Shown here piece after piece: positions 46,019 through 54,396 of a stretch of DNA of 64,000 nucleotides. Position numbers and translations under genes: made by a program. Numbering within the stretch: the stretch's first letter is position 1; every line of letters begins with the position of its first letter. The DNA is taken from assembly GCA_020845575.1 (NCBI GenBank), contig JADLFL010000023.1, forward strand, positions 62,001 through 126,000, written 5' to 3'. The DNA is from Acidobacteriota bacterium. GTDB taxonomy: Bacteria; Acidobacteriota; Vicinamibacteria; Vicinamibacterales; Vicinamibacteraceae. The notes below the pieces were generated by a model. The model had not been told where the DNA came from. It ran no database searches and saw only the letters and a program-made list of their open reading frames with translations.

Positions 46019-46024
46019 TATACT
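46019..46024 (+). promoter_or_regulatory. candidate -10 box for the ABC/iolB operon
   Basis: TATACT, preceded by TTGC, without a convincing -35 at 17 bp. It would give a leader of about 150 nt before the ATP-binding protein. Confidence 0.4.
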
Positions 46025-46068
46025 CTGGACCCGAAAACACACCACCAGACTTCGAGGTCGGGGATCCA

Positions 46069-46182
46069 ATGCCGCATTCGATGCCTCTCCGTTCAGTGCT
46101 CCGCCGCCTGGCTATCGTCACCCCCCACCGGGACGACGCGAACCTCCCGACTCGCGTCTCACTGATCGGGATGCAACGGTGA
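46069..46182 (+). CDS. possible 37-residue leader peptide (uORF) coupled to the ABC operon
   Basis: An ATG frame starting MPHSMPLRSVLRRLAIVT runs 37 codons and its TGA overlaps the GTG of the ATP-binding protein (GTGA). A GGGG run precedes the ATG by a few bases. It lies inside the predicted leader. The exact stop/start overlap favours translation and coupling, but length and composition prove nothing. No family recognised. Confidence 0.3.
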   Translation: MPHSMPLRSVLRRLAIVTPHRDDANLPTRVSLIGMQR

Positions 46183-47705
46183 GCGAGCGAAGCGATTTGT
46201 CAGAGGCCTCCCCCGGCCGGCCGCCGCTGCTGCAGATGCGCGGCATCGGCAAGCGATATCCGGGCGTGGTGGCGCTTGACGATGTGTCACTGGACCTGCG
46301 CGCCGGCGAGGTCCACGTCCTGCTCGGCGAGAACGGCGCCGGCAAGTCGACGCTCATGAAGGTGCTGAGCGGTGCGACCACGTGCGACACGGGTGAGGTC
46401 CTGCTGACGGGCACGGCCATCGACGTGAGCGACCCCATCAAGGCACAGCGTCACGGCATCCGCGCCATCTACCAGGAACTGAGCCTCGTCCCGCACCTGA
46501 GCGTGGCCGAGAACGTCTTCCTCGGTCACGCCCCGCGACGCGGGTTCGGCATGGTCGACTTCGAGCGCATGCGCGCCGATACGCGCCGCGTGCTCGAGAG
46601 CCTCGGCACGTCGATCGATCCCGACGCGCCCGCCGGCAGCCTGCGTCTCGCGCAACAGCAGATGGTGGAGATCGCCAGGGCCCTCGCCGCCTGCGCGCGC
46701 ATCGTCATCAGGGACGAACCGACGGCGGCGCTGAGCGACAGGGAGGTGAACAGCCTCTTCGACGCCATCGGCCGGCTGACGACGGACGGCGTGGCCGTGG
46801 TGTACATCTCGCACCGCATGGCCGAACTCTTCCGCATCGGGCACCGCGTCACTGTCATGCGTGATGGGCGTGTGGTGACCACGCGGCCCATCACCGACGT
46901 CACGGAACCTGAACTCGTGCGCCTGATGGCGAACCGCGACGTCAGCGCCCACTACCCCGCGCGGTCGCACGCGCGGGGCGCCGAACTCCTGCGGGTGGAC
47001 GACCTGCACGGCGGTGCGATCAAGCACGTCTCGTTCGGGCTGTACGCCGGAGAGATCCTGGGGATCGCAGGACTGGTCGGAGCCGGCCGCTCGCGGCTCG
47101 TGCGGGCGATCGCCGGTGCGGAACCCGTCGCCGGCGGCACCATCACCATCAGGGGCACCGAGACGAGGATGACCACGCCCCGCCACGGCGTCGACGCCGG
47201 GATCGGATTCCTGCCCGAGGATCGCAAGCGCCAGGGGCTGGTGCTGAAGCTGCCGGTCCAGCACAACATCGCGCTGTCGCACCTGCGGCAGTTGTCGCGT
47301 GCGGGTCTCCTCGACACGGGGCGTGAGCGCAACGAAGCCGACGACGCGATCGCGCGTCTGCGCATCAGGACGCCCGGACGCGACCAACTCGTGGTCAACC
47401 TCAGTGGCGGCAACCAGCAGAAGGTGGTGCTGGCGAAGTGGCTCGCGGCCGGTGCCGGCATCTTCATCTTCGATGAGCCGACGCGCGGCATCGACGTGGC
47501 TGCACGACAGGAGATCTATCTGCTGATGAACGGACTCGTGGAACAAGGCGCCGGCATCATCATGGTGTCGTCGGACATGTCGGAACTGCTCGGGATGAGT
47601 GATCGTGTGCTCGTGATGCGCGGCGGCGCGGTGCAGGCCGAACTGGAGGGCGCCGACGCCACTGAAGCGCGCGTGCTCGGCGCGGCGTTCGGGATGGCGT
47701 CGTGA
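46179..47705 (+). CDS. sugar ABC transporter ATP-binding protein (RbsA type)
   Basis: A 508-residue protein with two fused nucleotide-binding domains. Domain 1 has Walker A 'LLGENGAGKSTLMKVLSG', a signature region 'RLAQQQMVEIARALA' and Walker B 'VIRDEPTAALS'. Domain 2 has the degenerate P-loop 'GLVGAGRSRLVRAIAG' normal for RbsA/MglA and a full signature 'LSGGNQQKVVLAKWL'. The GTG at 46179 precedes the conserved 'LLQMRGIGKRYPGVVALDDV'. It is followed by permease, binding protein, iolB and a dehydrogenase with overlaps or gaps under 20 bp, so the substrate is probably myo-inositol. Confidence 0.92.
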   Translation: MSERSDLSEASPGRPPLLQMRGIGKRYPGVVALDDVSLDLRAGEVHVLLGENGAGKSTLMKVLSGATTCDTGEVLLTGTAIDVSDPIKAQRHGIRAIYQELSLVPHLSVAENVFLGHAPRRGFGMVDFERMRADTRRVLESLGTSIDPDAPAGSLRLAQQQMVEIARALAACARIVIRDEPTAALSDREVNSLFDAIGRLTTDGVAVVYISHRMAELFRIGHRVTVMRDGRVVTTRPITDVTEPELVRLMANRDVSAHYPARSHARGAELLRVDDLHGGAIKHVSFGLYAGEILGIAGLVGAGRSRLVRAIAGAEPVAGGTITIRGTETRMTTPRHGVDAGIGFLPEDRKRQGLVLKLPVQHNIALSHLRQLSRAGLLDTGRERNEADDAIARLRIRTPGRDQLVVNLSGGNQQKVVLAKWLAAGAGIFIFDEPTRGIDVAARQEIYLLMNGLVEQGAGIIMVSSDMSELLGMSDRVLVMRGGAVQAELEGADATEARVLGAAFGMAS

Positions 47706-48655
47706 CCGGGCGTTTCGCGGAACTGCTGCGGCATCGCGGGCGGCAGGTCGGTACGGTGGCGGGGCTTGTCGCGCTCTGCGTGGGCCTGTGGATCCTGACG
47801 CCGCACTTCCTCACCGTTTCCAACCTGCTCAACGTCCTCGATCAGACGGCCATCAACGCGATCGTCGCCGTCGGCATGACGTTCGTGATCGTATCGGGCG
47901 GCATCGACCTCTCCGTCGGATCGGTGCTCGCGCTCTCGGGCATCGTGCTCGGCAACGCCCTGGCCGCAGGCATGCCGATGCCCGCGGCGATCGCGCTGGG
48001 ACTCGTTGTCGGTACCGCCTGCGGCACGATCAACGGTGCGCTGGTGAGCTGGGGACGCCTGCCGCCCTTCATCGCCACGCTCGGCATGATGAGCGTGGCG
48101 CGCGGCGTCGCCCTGATGCTGGCCGAGGGCCGTCCGGTGTCGGGGTTCGACGAGGGGTTCCGCATGCTGGCGACCAGTCGCGTCGCGGGCGTGCCTGCGC
48201 CGGTGTTCGTCATGATCGCGATCTACGCCATCGCGCACGCGGTGCTGTCGCGCACCGTGTTCGGCCGTGCGACGTTCGCCATCGGCGGCAACGAGGAAGC
48301 CGCGCGCCTGTCGGGCGTCGCGGTGCGCTTCCACAAGACGTGCGCGTACGGCGTGGCCGGACTCATGAGCGGCGCGGCAGCCGTCCTGCTGACGGCGCGC
48401 CTCAACTCGGCGCAGCCCACGGCGGGCATCATGTACGAGCTCGATGCGATCGCGGCCGCGGTGATTGGCGGCGTGAGCCTCACCGGCGGCGAAGGCTCGG
48501 TGGTCGGGGTGCTCACCGGCGCGCTCATCATGGGCGTGCTGCGGAACGGCCTGAACCTGCTCAATGTGTCATCGTTCTTCCAGCAGGTCGTCATCGGTGC
48601 CGTGATCATCGGTGCCGTGTTCATGGATACGTGGTTCAAGCGGCGGCGCCAGTAG
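47702..48655 (+). CDS. sugar ABC transporter permease (RbsC type)
   Basis: A 317-residue inner-membrane permease of the branched-chain-like CUT2 family, about nine hydrophobic segments, with 'AINAIVAVGMTFVIVSGGIDLSVGSVLALSG' (divided here from the wider motif) and 'GGNEEAARLSGVAV', the cytoplasmic loop that contacts the ATPase. 'TGGEGSVVGVLTGALIMGVLRNGLNLLN' is the C-terminal signature. The GTG start overlaps the ATPase stop. It forms the membrane channel of the presumed inositol transporter. Confidence 0.92.
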   Translation: MTGRFAELLRHRGRQVGTVAGLVALCVGLWILTPHFLTVSNLLNVLDQTAINAIVAVGMTFVIVSGGIDLSVGSVLALSGIVLGNALAAGMPMPAAIALGLVVGTACGTINGALVSWGRLPPFIATLGMMSVARGVALMLAEGRPVSGFDEGFRMLATSRVAGVPAPVFVMIAIYAIAHAVLSRTVFGRATFAIGGNEEAARLSGVAVRFHKTCAYGVAGLMSGAAAVLLTARLNSAQPTAGIMYELDAIAAAVIGGVSLTGGEGSVVGVLTGALIMGVLRNGLNLLNVSSFFQQVVIGAVIIGAVFMDTWFKRRRQ

Positions 48656-48674
48656 GCCGGAGAGGATCGAGGTC

Positions 48675-49637
48675 ATGACACGCTTCACACACACGCTCGT
48701 CGTTGCGCTGGCGGTACTCGGCCTCGCGGCCGGGTGCAATCGCGAGAGCGGGAACGACGGTCAGGCGCCACGGGTGGCGTTCGTCATGAAGACGCTCAAC
48801 CACCCGTTCTTCCTCGACATGCAACGCGGCGCAGAGGAGGCGGCCACAGCGGCTGGCGTACGCGTGGTGGTGCAGGCGGCCGAGCGCGAGATTGACGTCG
48901 AAAAGCAGATGCAGATCATCGAGAACCTGCTGCAGACGGGCATCCGCGCGCTCATCGTCACGCCGAGCGGCTCGAAGGAGATCGCACCGGCCATCGCGAA
49001 GGCGAACGCGGCGGGCGTGCCGGTGATCGTCGTGGACACCCGCGTGGACGCCGCGATGGTGCAGAGCAGCAACCTGCGCCTCGAGTCGTTCATCGGATCC
49101 GACAACTACGAAGGCGGCAAGCTCGCCGGAGAGTTCCTCGTGCGGGAGACGGGCGGCACGGCCCGCGTCGCGATCCTCGAGGGGATTCCCGGACATGAGA
49201 CGGGCGACGCGCGCCTGCGCGGGTTCCGCGATGCCATCCAGCAGGCGTCGGGCATGACCGTCGTCGCCAGCCAGCCGGCCAACTGGGAGCGCGATCAGGG
49301 ATTCTCCGTCGCCCAGAACATGCTGCAGGCGCATCCGGGCATCGACGCCCTGTTTGCGTGCAACGACCTCATGGCCCTGGGCGCCGTCGAAGCCGTGGCC
49401 GCGGCCGGCCGCACGGGCCAGGTCCGCATCATCGGCTTCGACGCGCTGGACGATGCACGGAAGGCCATCGAGGCGGGCCGCATGGTGGCATCGGTGGCGC
49501 AATCACCACGCGACATGGGACGCGTGGCCGTCGAGAGCGCCGCCAGACTGCTGAAGGGCGAGACGCTGCCCGCCGAGCAACGCGTCGCGATCGCCCTGGT
49601 GACCAGGGATGCCGGCGCCGACGCGCCGAACCCGTAG
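48675..49637 (+). CDS. sugar ABC transporter substrate-binding lipoprotein
   Basis: A 320-residue periplasmic-binding protein of the RbsB/IbpA class with lipobox 'LGLAAGC' (Cys21) and the two-lobed fold: 'RVAFVMKTLNHPFFLDMQRGAEEAA', 'ALIVTPSGSKEIAPAIAKANAAGVPVIVVDT', 'IGSDNYEGGKLAGEFL', 'ALFACNDLMALGAVEA' and 'IIGFDALDDA'. Lipid anchoring is unusual for Gram-negative RbsB but common in this type of organism. A GAGG site precedes ATG 48675. It would deliver inositol or a related sugar to the permease. Confidence 0.9.
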   Translation: MTRFTHTLVVALAVLGLAAGCNRESGNDGQAPRVAFVMKTLNHPFFLDMQRGAEEAATAAGVRVVVQAAEREIDVEKQMQIIENLLQTGIRALIVTPSGSKEIAPAIAKANAAGVPVIVVDTRVDAAMVQSSNLRLESFIGSDNYEGGKLAGEFLVRETGGTARVAILEGIPGHETGDARLRGFRDAIQQASGMTVVASQPANWERDQGFSVAQNMLQAHPGIDALFACNDLMALGAVEAVAAAGRTGQVRIIGFDALDDARKAIEAGRMVASVAQSPRDMGRVAVESAARLLKGETLPAEQRVAIALVTRDAGADAPNP

Positions 49638-49650
49638 AGGAGCAGACCGA

Positions 49651-50526
49651 ATGACCGACACACGAATCCTGCTGCGTTCACGCGCGATCGCGAAGGACAC
49701 GTCCGGCACGCAGGTGTCCGTCACGCCGAAGCGCGCGGGCTGGGAGCGCGTGGGTTTCGCCGTCCATCAGATCGCCAGAGGCGAGGCGTTGCAGCGCCGG
49801 ACTGGCCGTCACGAGGTATGCCTGGTGCTGCTCTCCGGCCTGGCCTCCGTCACCTGGACAGGCCGAACGCGCGCCGTGCGACTCGGGCCGCGACGCGACG
49901 TCTTCAGCGACTACCCGCACGCGGTGTACCTGCCACCGGGGACGGCCTACGAGATCCGCGCGACGCGGAGCGTCGAGATCGCCGTGTGCCAGTCGCCTAC
50001 CACCGAGCAGTATCCGGCGCGCGTCATCAGGCCGGAAGACTGCGGCCTCGAGATCCGCGGTGGTGGCAACGCGACGCGCCAGATCATCGACATCCTTCCG
50101 CCGTCTGCGCCGGCCGATCGCCTGCTGGTGTGCGAGGTCTATACGCCGGCCGGCAACTGGTCCAGCTTCCCTCCGCACAAGCACGATGAGCACAATCCGC
50201 CGGTGGAGGCCGACCTCGAGGAGACCTACTACTACAGGTTCGCCGATCCAGACGCCTTCGGGATCCAGCGGCTCTACACGGCTGACGGCAGGCGCGACGA
50301 GGTGGTGACCGTCGCGAACGGCGACCTCGTGCTCGTGCGCGACGGCTACCATCCGTTCGTGGCCGCTTACGGGTACGACGCGTACTACCTGAACACGCTC
50401 GCGGGCAGCTTCCGGTCCATGGCCGCCCCCGACGATCCGCGGTACGCGCACCTGCGCAGTGCGTGGCCGGCGCCCGATCCCCGGGTGCCGCTGGTCCGGC
50501 GTCAGACGGCCGCACGATCCGCCTGA
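49651..50526 (+). CDS. iolB: 5-deoxy-glucuronate isomerase
   Basis: A 291-residue bicupin (KduI/IolB family) converting 5-deoxy-D-glucuronate, the IolD product, into 2-deoxy-5-keto-D-gluconate. The metal-binding cupin motif is 'WSSFPPHKHDEHNPPVEADLEETYYYRF' (His/His/Glu), with a distal His in 'RDGYHPFVAAYGYDAYYLN'. A GAGGAG site lies ten bases before ATG 49651. It is inside the ABC transporter operon, which is the strongest link between that transporter and inositol. Confidence 0.93.
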   Translation: MTDTRILLRSRAIAKDTSGTQVSVTPKRAGWERVGFAVHQIARGEALQRRTGRHEVCLVLLSGLASVTWTGRTRAVRLGPRRDVFSDYPHAVYLPPGTAYEIRATRSVEIAVCQSPTTEQYPARVIRPEDCGLEIRGGGNATRQIIDILPPSAPADRLLVCEVYTPAGNWSSFPPHKHDEHNPPVEADLEETYYYRFADPDAFGIQRLYTADGRRDEVVTVANGDLVLVRDGYHPFVAAYGYDAYYLNTLAGSFRSMAAPDDPRYAHLRSAWPAPDPRVPLVRRQTAARSA

Positions 50527-50539
50527 TCGCGTTCCGATC

Positions 50540-51532
50540 ATGGAGGGCCTGACCAAGCTCGCACCGGGCGCCGGACACGTGGGCCTCGCGGAGCGCGAGG
50601 AGCGCGAGCCCGCGGCCGGTGAGGTACTCATCGAGGTCCACGGTGCGGGCATCTGCGGCACCGACCTGCACATCGAGGCCGGCGAGTTCCCGACGCGGCC
50701 GCCGGTGACGATGGGACATGAAGTGGCGGGCACCGTGATCAGCGTCGGCGACGGAGTGGAGCCGGCGTGGCTCGGCGCGACGGTCGTCTCCGAGACGTAC
50801 TTCTCCACGTGCGGAACGTGCCGGTGGTGCCGCGACGGCCGAACCAACCTGTGTCCCGACAGACGTTCGATTGGATCGTTGGTCGACGGCGCGTTCGCGC
50901 CGCGGCTCGTCGTGCCGGCCATCAACCTGCACAGGATTCCCGAGTGGCTCGACCCGCACGCCGCGGTGCTCGTCGAGCCGCTCGCCTGCGTGTGCCATTG
51001 CCTCTGCGCCCCCCCTGTCGTGACGGCGGGCGACCGCGTGCTCGTCACGGGGCCAGGGCCCGTGGGCCTGCTTGCCGCGCAGGTGGCGCGGGCCCTCGGC
51101 GGCGACGTGCTCGTCGTTGGCCTGCCGCAGGATGACCAGCGGCTCGACGCGGCGCGCGCGCTCGGCCTGCGCACGGCGCACGCCACGGAGGCGGGGGCTG
51201 ACGTGGTCATCGAATGCTCCGGTGCGGCCGGCGGCGCGATCGCGTGCCTCGATGCCGCCGGCAGGCGCGCGCGGTACGTGCAGGTGGGCGTGTTCGGCAA
51301 AGACGTGTGCGTGCCGCTCGATCAGGTGTTCCGCAAGGAGCTCACCATGTCATCGGGCTTCGCGTCGACGCCCGCGTCGTGGCAGCGGGCGCTGCGCTTC
51401 GTCGAGACGCGCCGTGTCGTCCTCGAGCCGCTCGTGTCGTCGGTGGTGCCGCTGCGCGAGTGGGCGCGCGTGTTCGCGGAGTTGCGCCAGGCCCGCGGCA
51501 TCAAGGTGGTCTTCGACCCTCGACTCCCGTAG
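50540..51532 (+). CDS. zinc-dependent MDR dehydrogenase (sorbitol/threonine-dehydrogenase-like)
   Basis: A 330-residue medium-chain dehydrogenase. Catalytic Zn region: 'GAGICGTDLHIEAGEF' and 'MGHEVAGTVISVGD'. Structural Zn cysteines: 'CGTCRWCRDGRTNLC'. NAD motif: 'VLVTGPGPVGLLAAQVARALGG'. Start ATG 50540 is 13 bp after the iolB stop, making it the last gene of the operon. It may oxidise another polyol or an inositol isomer, or reduce a pathway intermediate; sequence does not decide. Confidence 0.85.
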   Translation: MEGLTKLAPGAGHVGLAEREEREPAAGEVLIEVHGAGICGTDLHIEAGEFPTRPPVTMGHEVAGTVISVGDGVEPAWLGATVVSETYFSTCGTCRWCRDGRTNLCPDRRSIGSLVDGAFAPRLVVPAINLHRIPEWLDPHAAVLVEPLACVCHCLCAPPVVTAGDRVLVTGPGPVGLLAAQVARALGGDVLVVGLPQDDQRLDAARALGLRTAHATEAGADVVIECSGAAGGAIACLDAAGRRARYVQVGVFGKDVCVPLDQVFRKELTMSSGFASTPASWQRALRFVETRRVVLEPLVSSVVPLREWARVFAELRQARGIKVVFDPRLP

Positions 51533-51568
51533 TCGTCGGACCTCCGCCATCACCTCTGTGTACAAGGG

Positions 51569-51625
51569 GCCTGGCTTGGGGAGCCGGCCCTACCCACTGC
51601 GGCAACAGGTAGCCGGGCCCGGCCA
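51569..51625. repeat. dispersed palindromic repeat (GCCGGCCCTACC type)
   Basis: Repeat related to those at 10388 and 28481, with GGAGCCGGCCCTACCC and GTAGCCGGGCCCGGCC in a partly self-complementary layout. It fills the convergent gap between the dehydrogenase and the mutarotase and may act as a bidirectional terminator. Confidence 0.5.
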
Positions 51626-51649
51626 TTGCCAGGCCCGCGACACGACGGT

Positions 51650-51982
51650 CTACAACGAATCGGTGAGACGGAAGACCTCCCGCAGCGGGAACGTCTGCGG
51701 CGACTGATCCGGGTTGGTGTCCATGATGTCGGCCATCATCGCCCACCACCGCTTCATGACGGGATGCTTCCGCACGTCGTCGAGCGTGTGATCGGTACGT
51801 CGTGTCATGACAGCGATGAGCGCGAGCGAGGACTCGTCGAGGAAGATCCGGTAGTCGATCACGCCGGCGGACCTCAGCTGCTCGACCAGCTCGGGCCAGA
51901 TCGCCTCGTGCCGGCGACGATATTCCTCCGCCTGGCCGGCGTGCAGTTGCATCCGGAACGACACGGTTTCAATGGGGCTCAT
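51650..51982 (-). CDS. rhaM: L-rhamnose mutarotase
   Basis: A 110-residue ferredoxin-like-fold enzyme that interconverts alpha- and beta-L-rhamnose. It starts 'IETVSFRMQLHAGQAEEYRRRHEAIWPELVEQLRSAGV', with the RhaM hallmark 'R-H-x-x-I-W-P-E' and 'YRIFLDESSLALIAVM', and a Trp pair in 'VMKRWWAMMADIM'. Size is normal for the family (about 104). No other rhamnose gene is in the window, so it may serve a different pyranose or a distant rha cluster. Confidence 0.88.
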   Translation of the reverse strand: MSPIETVSFRMQLHAGQAEEYRRRHEAIWPELVEQLRSAGVIDYRIFLDESSLALIAVMTRRTDHTLDDVRKHPVMKRWWAMMADIMDTNPDQSPQTFPLREVFRLTDSL

Positions 51983-51998
51983 GGCTCACGAGTGGGGC

Positions 51999-52391
51999 TC
52001 ACAGCATCGGAGTGGCGCGCTTGGCGAGCTGGATGGGCAGCCCCCACGGGTCGCGGAGCATGGTCAGGTGCGAGCCGTCGGGGTTGTGCAGGTGCTCGAT
52101 GAGCGTGGCGCCGGCGGCCACGAGCCTGTCGGTGTCGGCATCGGGGTCCGCCGACGTGAACGCCAGGTGCAGCTGCGCCGGGTGCAGATCGCGATAGATG
52201 TCCGTTGGCGCCGACGCGTTCGAATAGAGCTCGATCATCGCGCGGCGTCCGGCATCGGCGAGGAAGTGCATCGACACGGGGGGATCGCCGCGGCGGACGA
52301 TGGTCATGCCGAGGTGATCGACGTACCAGGCGGCAACCGCCGCGGGATCGGAGACGTTGACAGCGAGATGTTCGAACGCGAGACCGGCCAT
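51999..52391 (-). CDS. VOC-family (glyoxalase/bleomycin-resistance-like) protein
   Basis: A 130-residue vicinal-oxygen-chelate protein: 'FEHLAVNVSDPAAVAAWYVDHLGMTIV' (first beta-alpha-beta unit, with its His ligand), 'LHLAFTSADPDADTDRLVAAGA', and 'LRDPWGLPIQLAKRA', where a canonical glutamate is replaced. I place the start at ATG 52391; an ATG at 52430 would add 13 residues translated from a GGCTTGC heptad tract. The substrate is unknown. Confidence 0.78.
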   Translation of the reverse strand: MAGLAFEHLAVNVSDPAAVAAWYVDHLGMTIVRRGDPPVSMHFLADAGRRAMIELYSNASAPTDIYRDLHPAQLHLAFTSADPDADTDRLVAAGATLIEHLHNPDGSHLTMLRDPWGLPIQLAKRATPML

Positions 52392-52416
52392 GACGGGGAT
52401 GGTACCTGACGTGGGC

Positions 52417-52451
52417 GGCTTGCGGCTCATGGCTTGCGGCTTGCGGCTTGC
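52417..52451. repeat. heptanucleotide repeat (GGCTTGC)5
   Basis: Five exact-register 7-bp units (GGCTTGC, GGCTCAT, then GGCTTGC x3) in the divergent gap before the lactonase gene. Related GGCTCAT/GGCTCAC units are at 51976-52001. Confidence 0.85.
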
Positions 52452-52511
52452 GGGAAAGGGAAACCACGGTTCCGAGCCGGTGTTACAGTTTCACCACTCC
52501 CAGGAGGCTTC

Positions 52512-53534
52512 GTGAACCGTCGTGCGTTTCTGTCGTTGTCCGTTGCGGCGGGTGTCGTGAGTGGTCGGTCTGCGTCGGCACGGACGACGTCCGCGTCGCA
52601 GGCGCCGGCCATCGTGCGGTATCCCGATCCCGCCGTGCGATCACTCGACCCGCGATTCGACAAGTATCGCGCCGGCAACGCGGCCATCGAACGACTGTAC
52701 ACGGGCTGTCGCTGGGCGGAGGGGCCCGTGTGGTTCGGCGACATGCGCTGCCTGCTGTGGAGCGACATCCCGAACGACCGCATCATGCGCTGGACGGAGG
52801 AGACAGGCGAGGTGAGCGTGTTCCGTCAGCCGGCCAACAACTGCAACGGACACACGCGCGACACGCAGGGGCGGCTCGTCACCTGCGAGCGGCGTCGCGT
52901 GACGCGCACGGAGCTCGACGGCAGCATCACCACGCTCGTCGAGCGCGTGGATGGACAGCCCCTCAACTCCCCCAACGACATCGTCTCGCACCCGGACGGA
53001 TCGCTGTGTTTCACCGATCCCGGCTACGGCATCCTCTCCTTGTACGAAGGATTGAAGGAAGAGCAGAAGCTGCCGACGCGGGTGTACCGGTTGGATCCGG
53101 CCACCAGGGCGGTGACGCGCGTGACCGACGCTCTGCGGCGGCCCAACGGCCTCTGCTTCTCGCCCGACTACTCGAAGCTGTACGTCGCAGACACCGAGAA
53201 TCCCGCGCCGGGTCGTCCCCGTGGCATCCACGTGTTCGACGTCGTGGGCGGGACGACGCTGGGAGCGGGCCGGCTGTTCCACGACATGGGGAAGGGCGGC
53301 GCCGACGGCATCCGCTGCGACATGGATGGCAACGTGTGGGCCGCCGCCGGCTGGGCGGGCGCGGGCTACGACGGCGTGCGCGTGATCGCGCCGGACGGCA
53401 CGGCGATCGGACAGATCGATCTGCCCGAGATCTGCGGCAACCTGTGCTTCGGCGGCCGGAAGGGTAACCGATTGTTCATGGTCGCCTCGCAGTCGGTGTA
53501 CAGCCTCTACGTCGAAGCAACGGCGCCCCGCTGA
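52512..53534 (+). CDS. SMP-30/gluconolactonase-family protein, exported
   Basis: A 340-residue six-bladed beta-propeller lactonase. The N-terminus has a Tat-like signal ('NRRAFLSLSVAAGVVSG'). Calcium/metal residues appear in 'RWAEGPVWFGD' (Glu), 'NSPNDIVSHPDGSLCFTDPGYG' (Asn, Asp) and 'KGGADGIRCDMDGNVWAA' (Asp). The family hydrolyses sugar lactones such as gluconolactone. GTG 52512 is preceded by AGGAGG; the upstream in-frame ATG codons only translate repeat sequence. It is transcribed divergently from the VOC gene. Confidence 0.88.
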   Translation: MNRRAFLSLSVAAGVVSGRSASARTTSASQAPAIVRYPDPAVRSLDPRFDKYRAGNAAIERLYTGCRWAEGPVWFGDMRCLLWSDIPNDRIMRWTEETGEVSVFRQPANNCNGHTRDTQGRLVTCERRRVTRTELDGSITTLVERVDGQPLNSPNDIVSHPDGSLCFTDPGYGILSLYEGLKEEQKLPTRVYRLDPATRAVTRVTDALRRPNGLCFSPDYSKLYVADTENPAPGRPRGIHVFDVVGGTTLGAGRLFHDMGKGGADGIRCDMDGNVWAAAGWAGAGYDGVRVIAPDGTAIGQIDLPEICGNLCFGGRKGNRLFMVASQSVYSLYVEATAPR

Positions 53535-53562
53535 CGACCACGACCGTCAGCAGGGCGATTCC

Positions 53563-54216
53563 CTACTTTCCGATCTCGATGGGTGCGGTGGCCACCGTGT
53601 GATCCCACTCCATCCGGAGCAGCACGCTCGACGCACTCACGGGAACGAAGCCGATGGTGAACTGTTCGACAGGAGGCTTCGACGCACTCGCGACGTCGAG
53701 CACCATCCTGACGCGCGCCACATCGAACTTCGCGTCGTAGTTGTACGTGCCGTACAGGTTGACCTTGTCGTTCGGGTCGTACTTCGGCTGGCGCGGCTGG
53801 TTGTTGACAATCAGCGTCCACTCGCCCGCCTTCAGATCGACGAACACGTTGTAGACGCCAGGGCCGAGTGCCTTGCCGCCGACGACGATCGGGGTCTGCG
53901 TCGTGAGCGTGGTCGTCGCGTTCGCACCGGCACGCCATATCGGCGATCCGTCGCGCACCGCTTCACCGTAGGTGGCGCCACTGCCGAAGATGTCCTTGCG
54001 CCCCCGCAGCAGCGGACGACTGTAGTCGACGACCATCCACTTGCCGCCCTCGTAGCGCGGCCCGTTGTCTGTCTTCGTCCACGTCCCACCCACCTGGATG
54101 GCCGCCTGGCCCGCCGGCGACGGCGGTAGTTTCACGTCGGGTACCGATTGCGCCATCAGCGGGCCGGCGGCGCCAAGACAGGCGGCGGTCATCACGATCG
54201 TTCGCAGTATCGACAT
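53563..54216 (-). CDS. DUF2911-family exported protein
   Basis: A 217-residue secreted protein with signal peptide 'MSILRTIVMTAACLGAAGPLMAQ' and a DUF2911 domain: 'VVDYSRPLLRGRKDIFG', 'GSPIWRAGANATTTLTT', 'GVYNVFVDLKAGEWTLIVNNQPRQ'. The family is frequent in Acidobacteriota and Bacteroidota and has no known function; the beta-rich domain is presumed periplasmic. GAGGAG precedes ATG 54216. It is convergent with the lactonase gene. Confidence 0.85.
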   Translation of the reverse strand: MSILRTIVMTAACLGAAGPLMAQSVPDVKLPPSPAGQAAIQVGGTWTKTDNGPRYEGGKWMVVDYSRPLLRGRKDIFGSGATYGEAVRDGSPIWRAGANATTTLTTQTPIVVGGKALGPGVYNVFVDLKAGEWTLIVNNQPRQPKYDPNDKVNLYGTYNYDAKFDVARVRMVLDVASASKPPVEQFTIGFVPVSASSVLLRMEWDHTVATAPIEIGK

Positions 54217-54396
54217 ATCGATCTCCTCGATCCGGTTCTCATCGGGTACACCGGGCCGCGCGCGATCACGCGTGCCGCGATGAAGAACGAGACATGGAGG
54301 ACATTCAATCACATGCGGCTCCACATCCTCCGCCCTTCATCCCCTGTCCTGTGTCCGCCATCCTGTCGTCCTGCATCTGCGGATACGCTTGTATGG

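Noticed and set aside
43856-46165. Long plus-strand frame opposite iolD and the ABC leader
   Set aside because: It covers iolD antisense and has no recognisable domain.
46185-46196. Further LacI-type operator (GCGAAGCGATTT) at the ABC start
   Set aside because: Only one half matches AAGCG and the right half lacks GCTT. It is inside the coding start of the ATPase gene.
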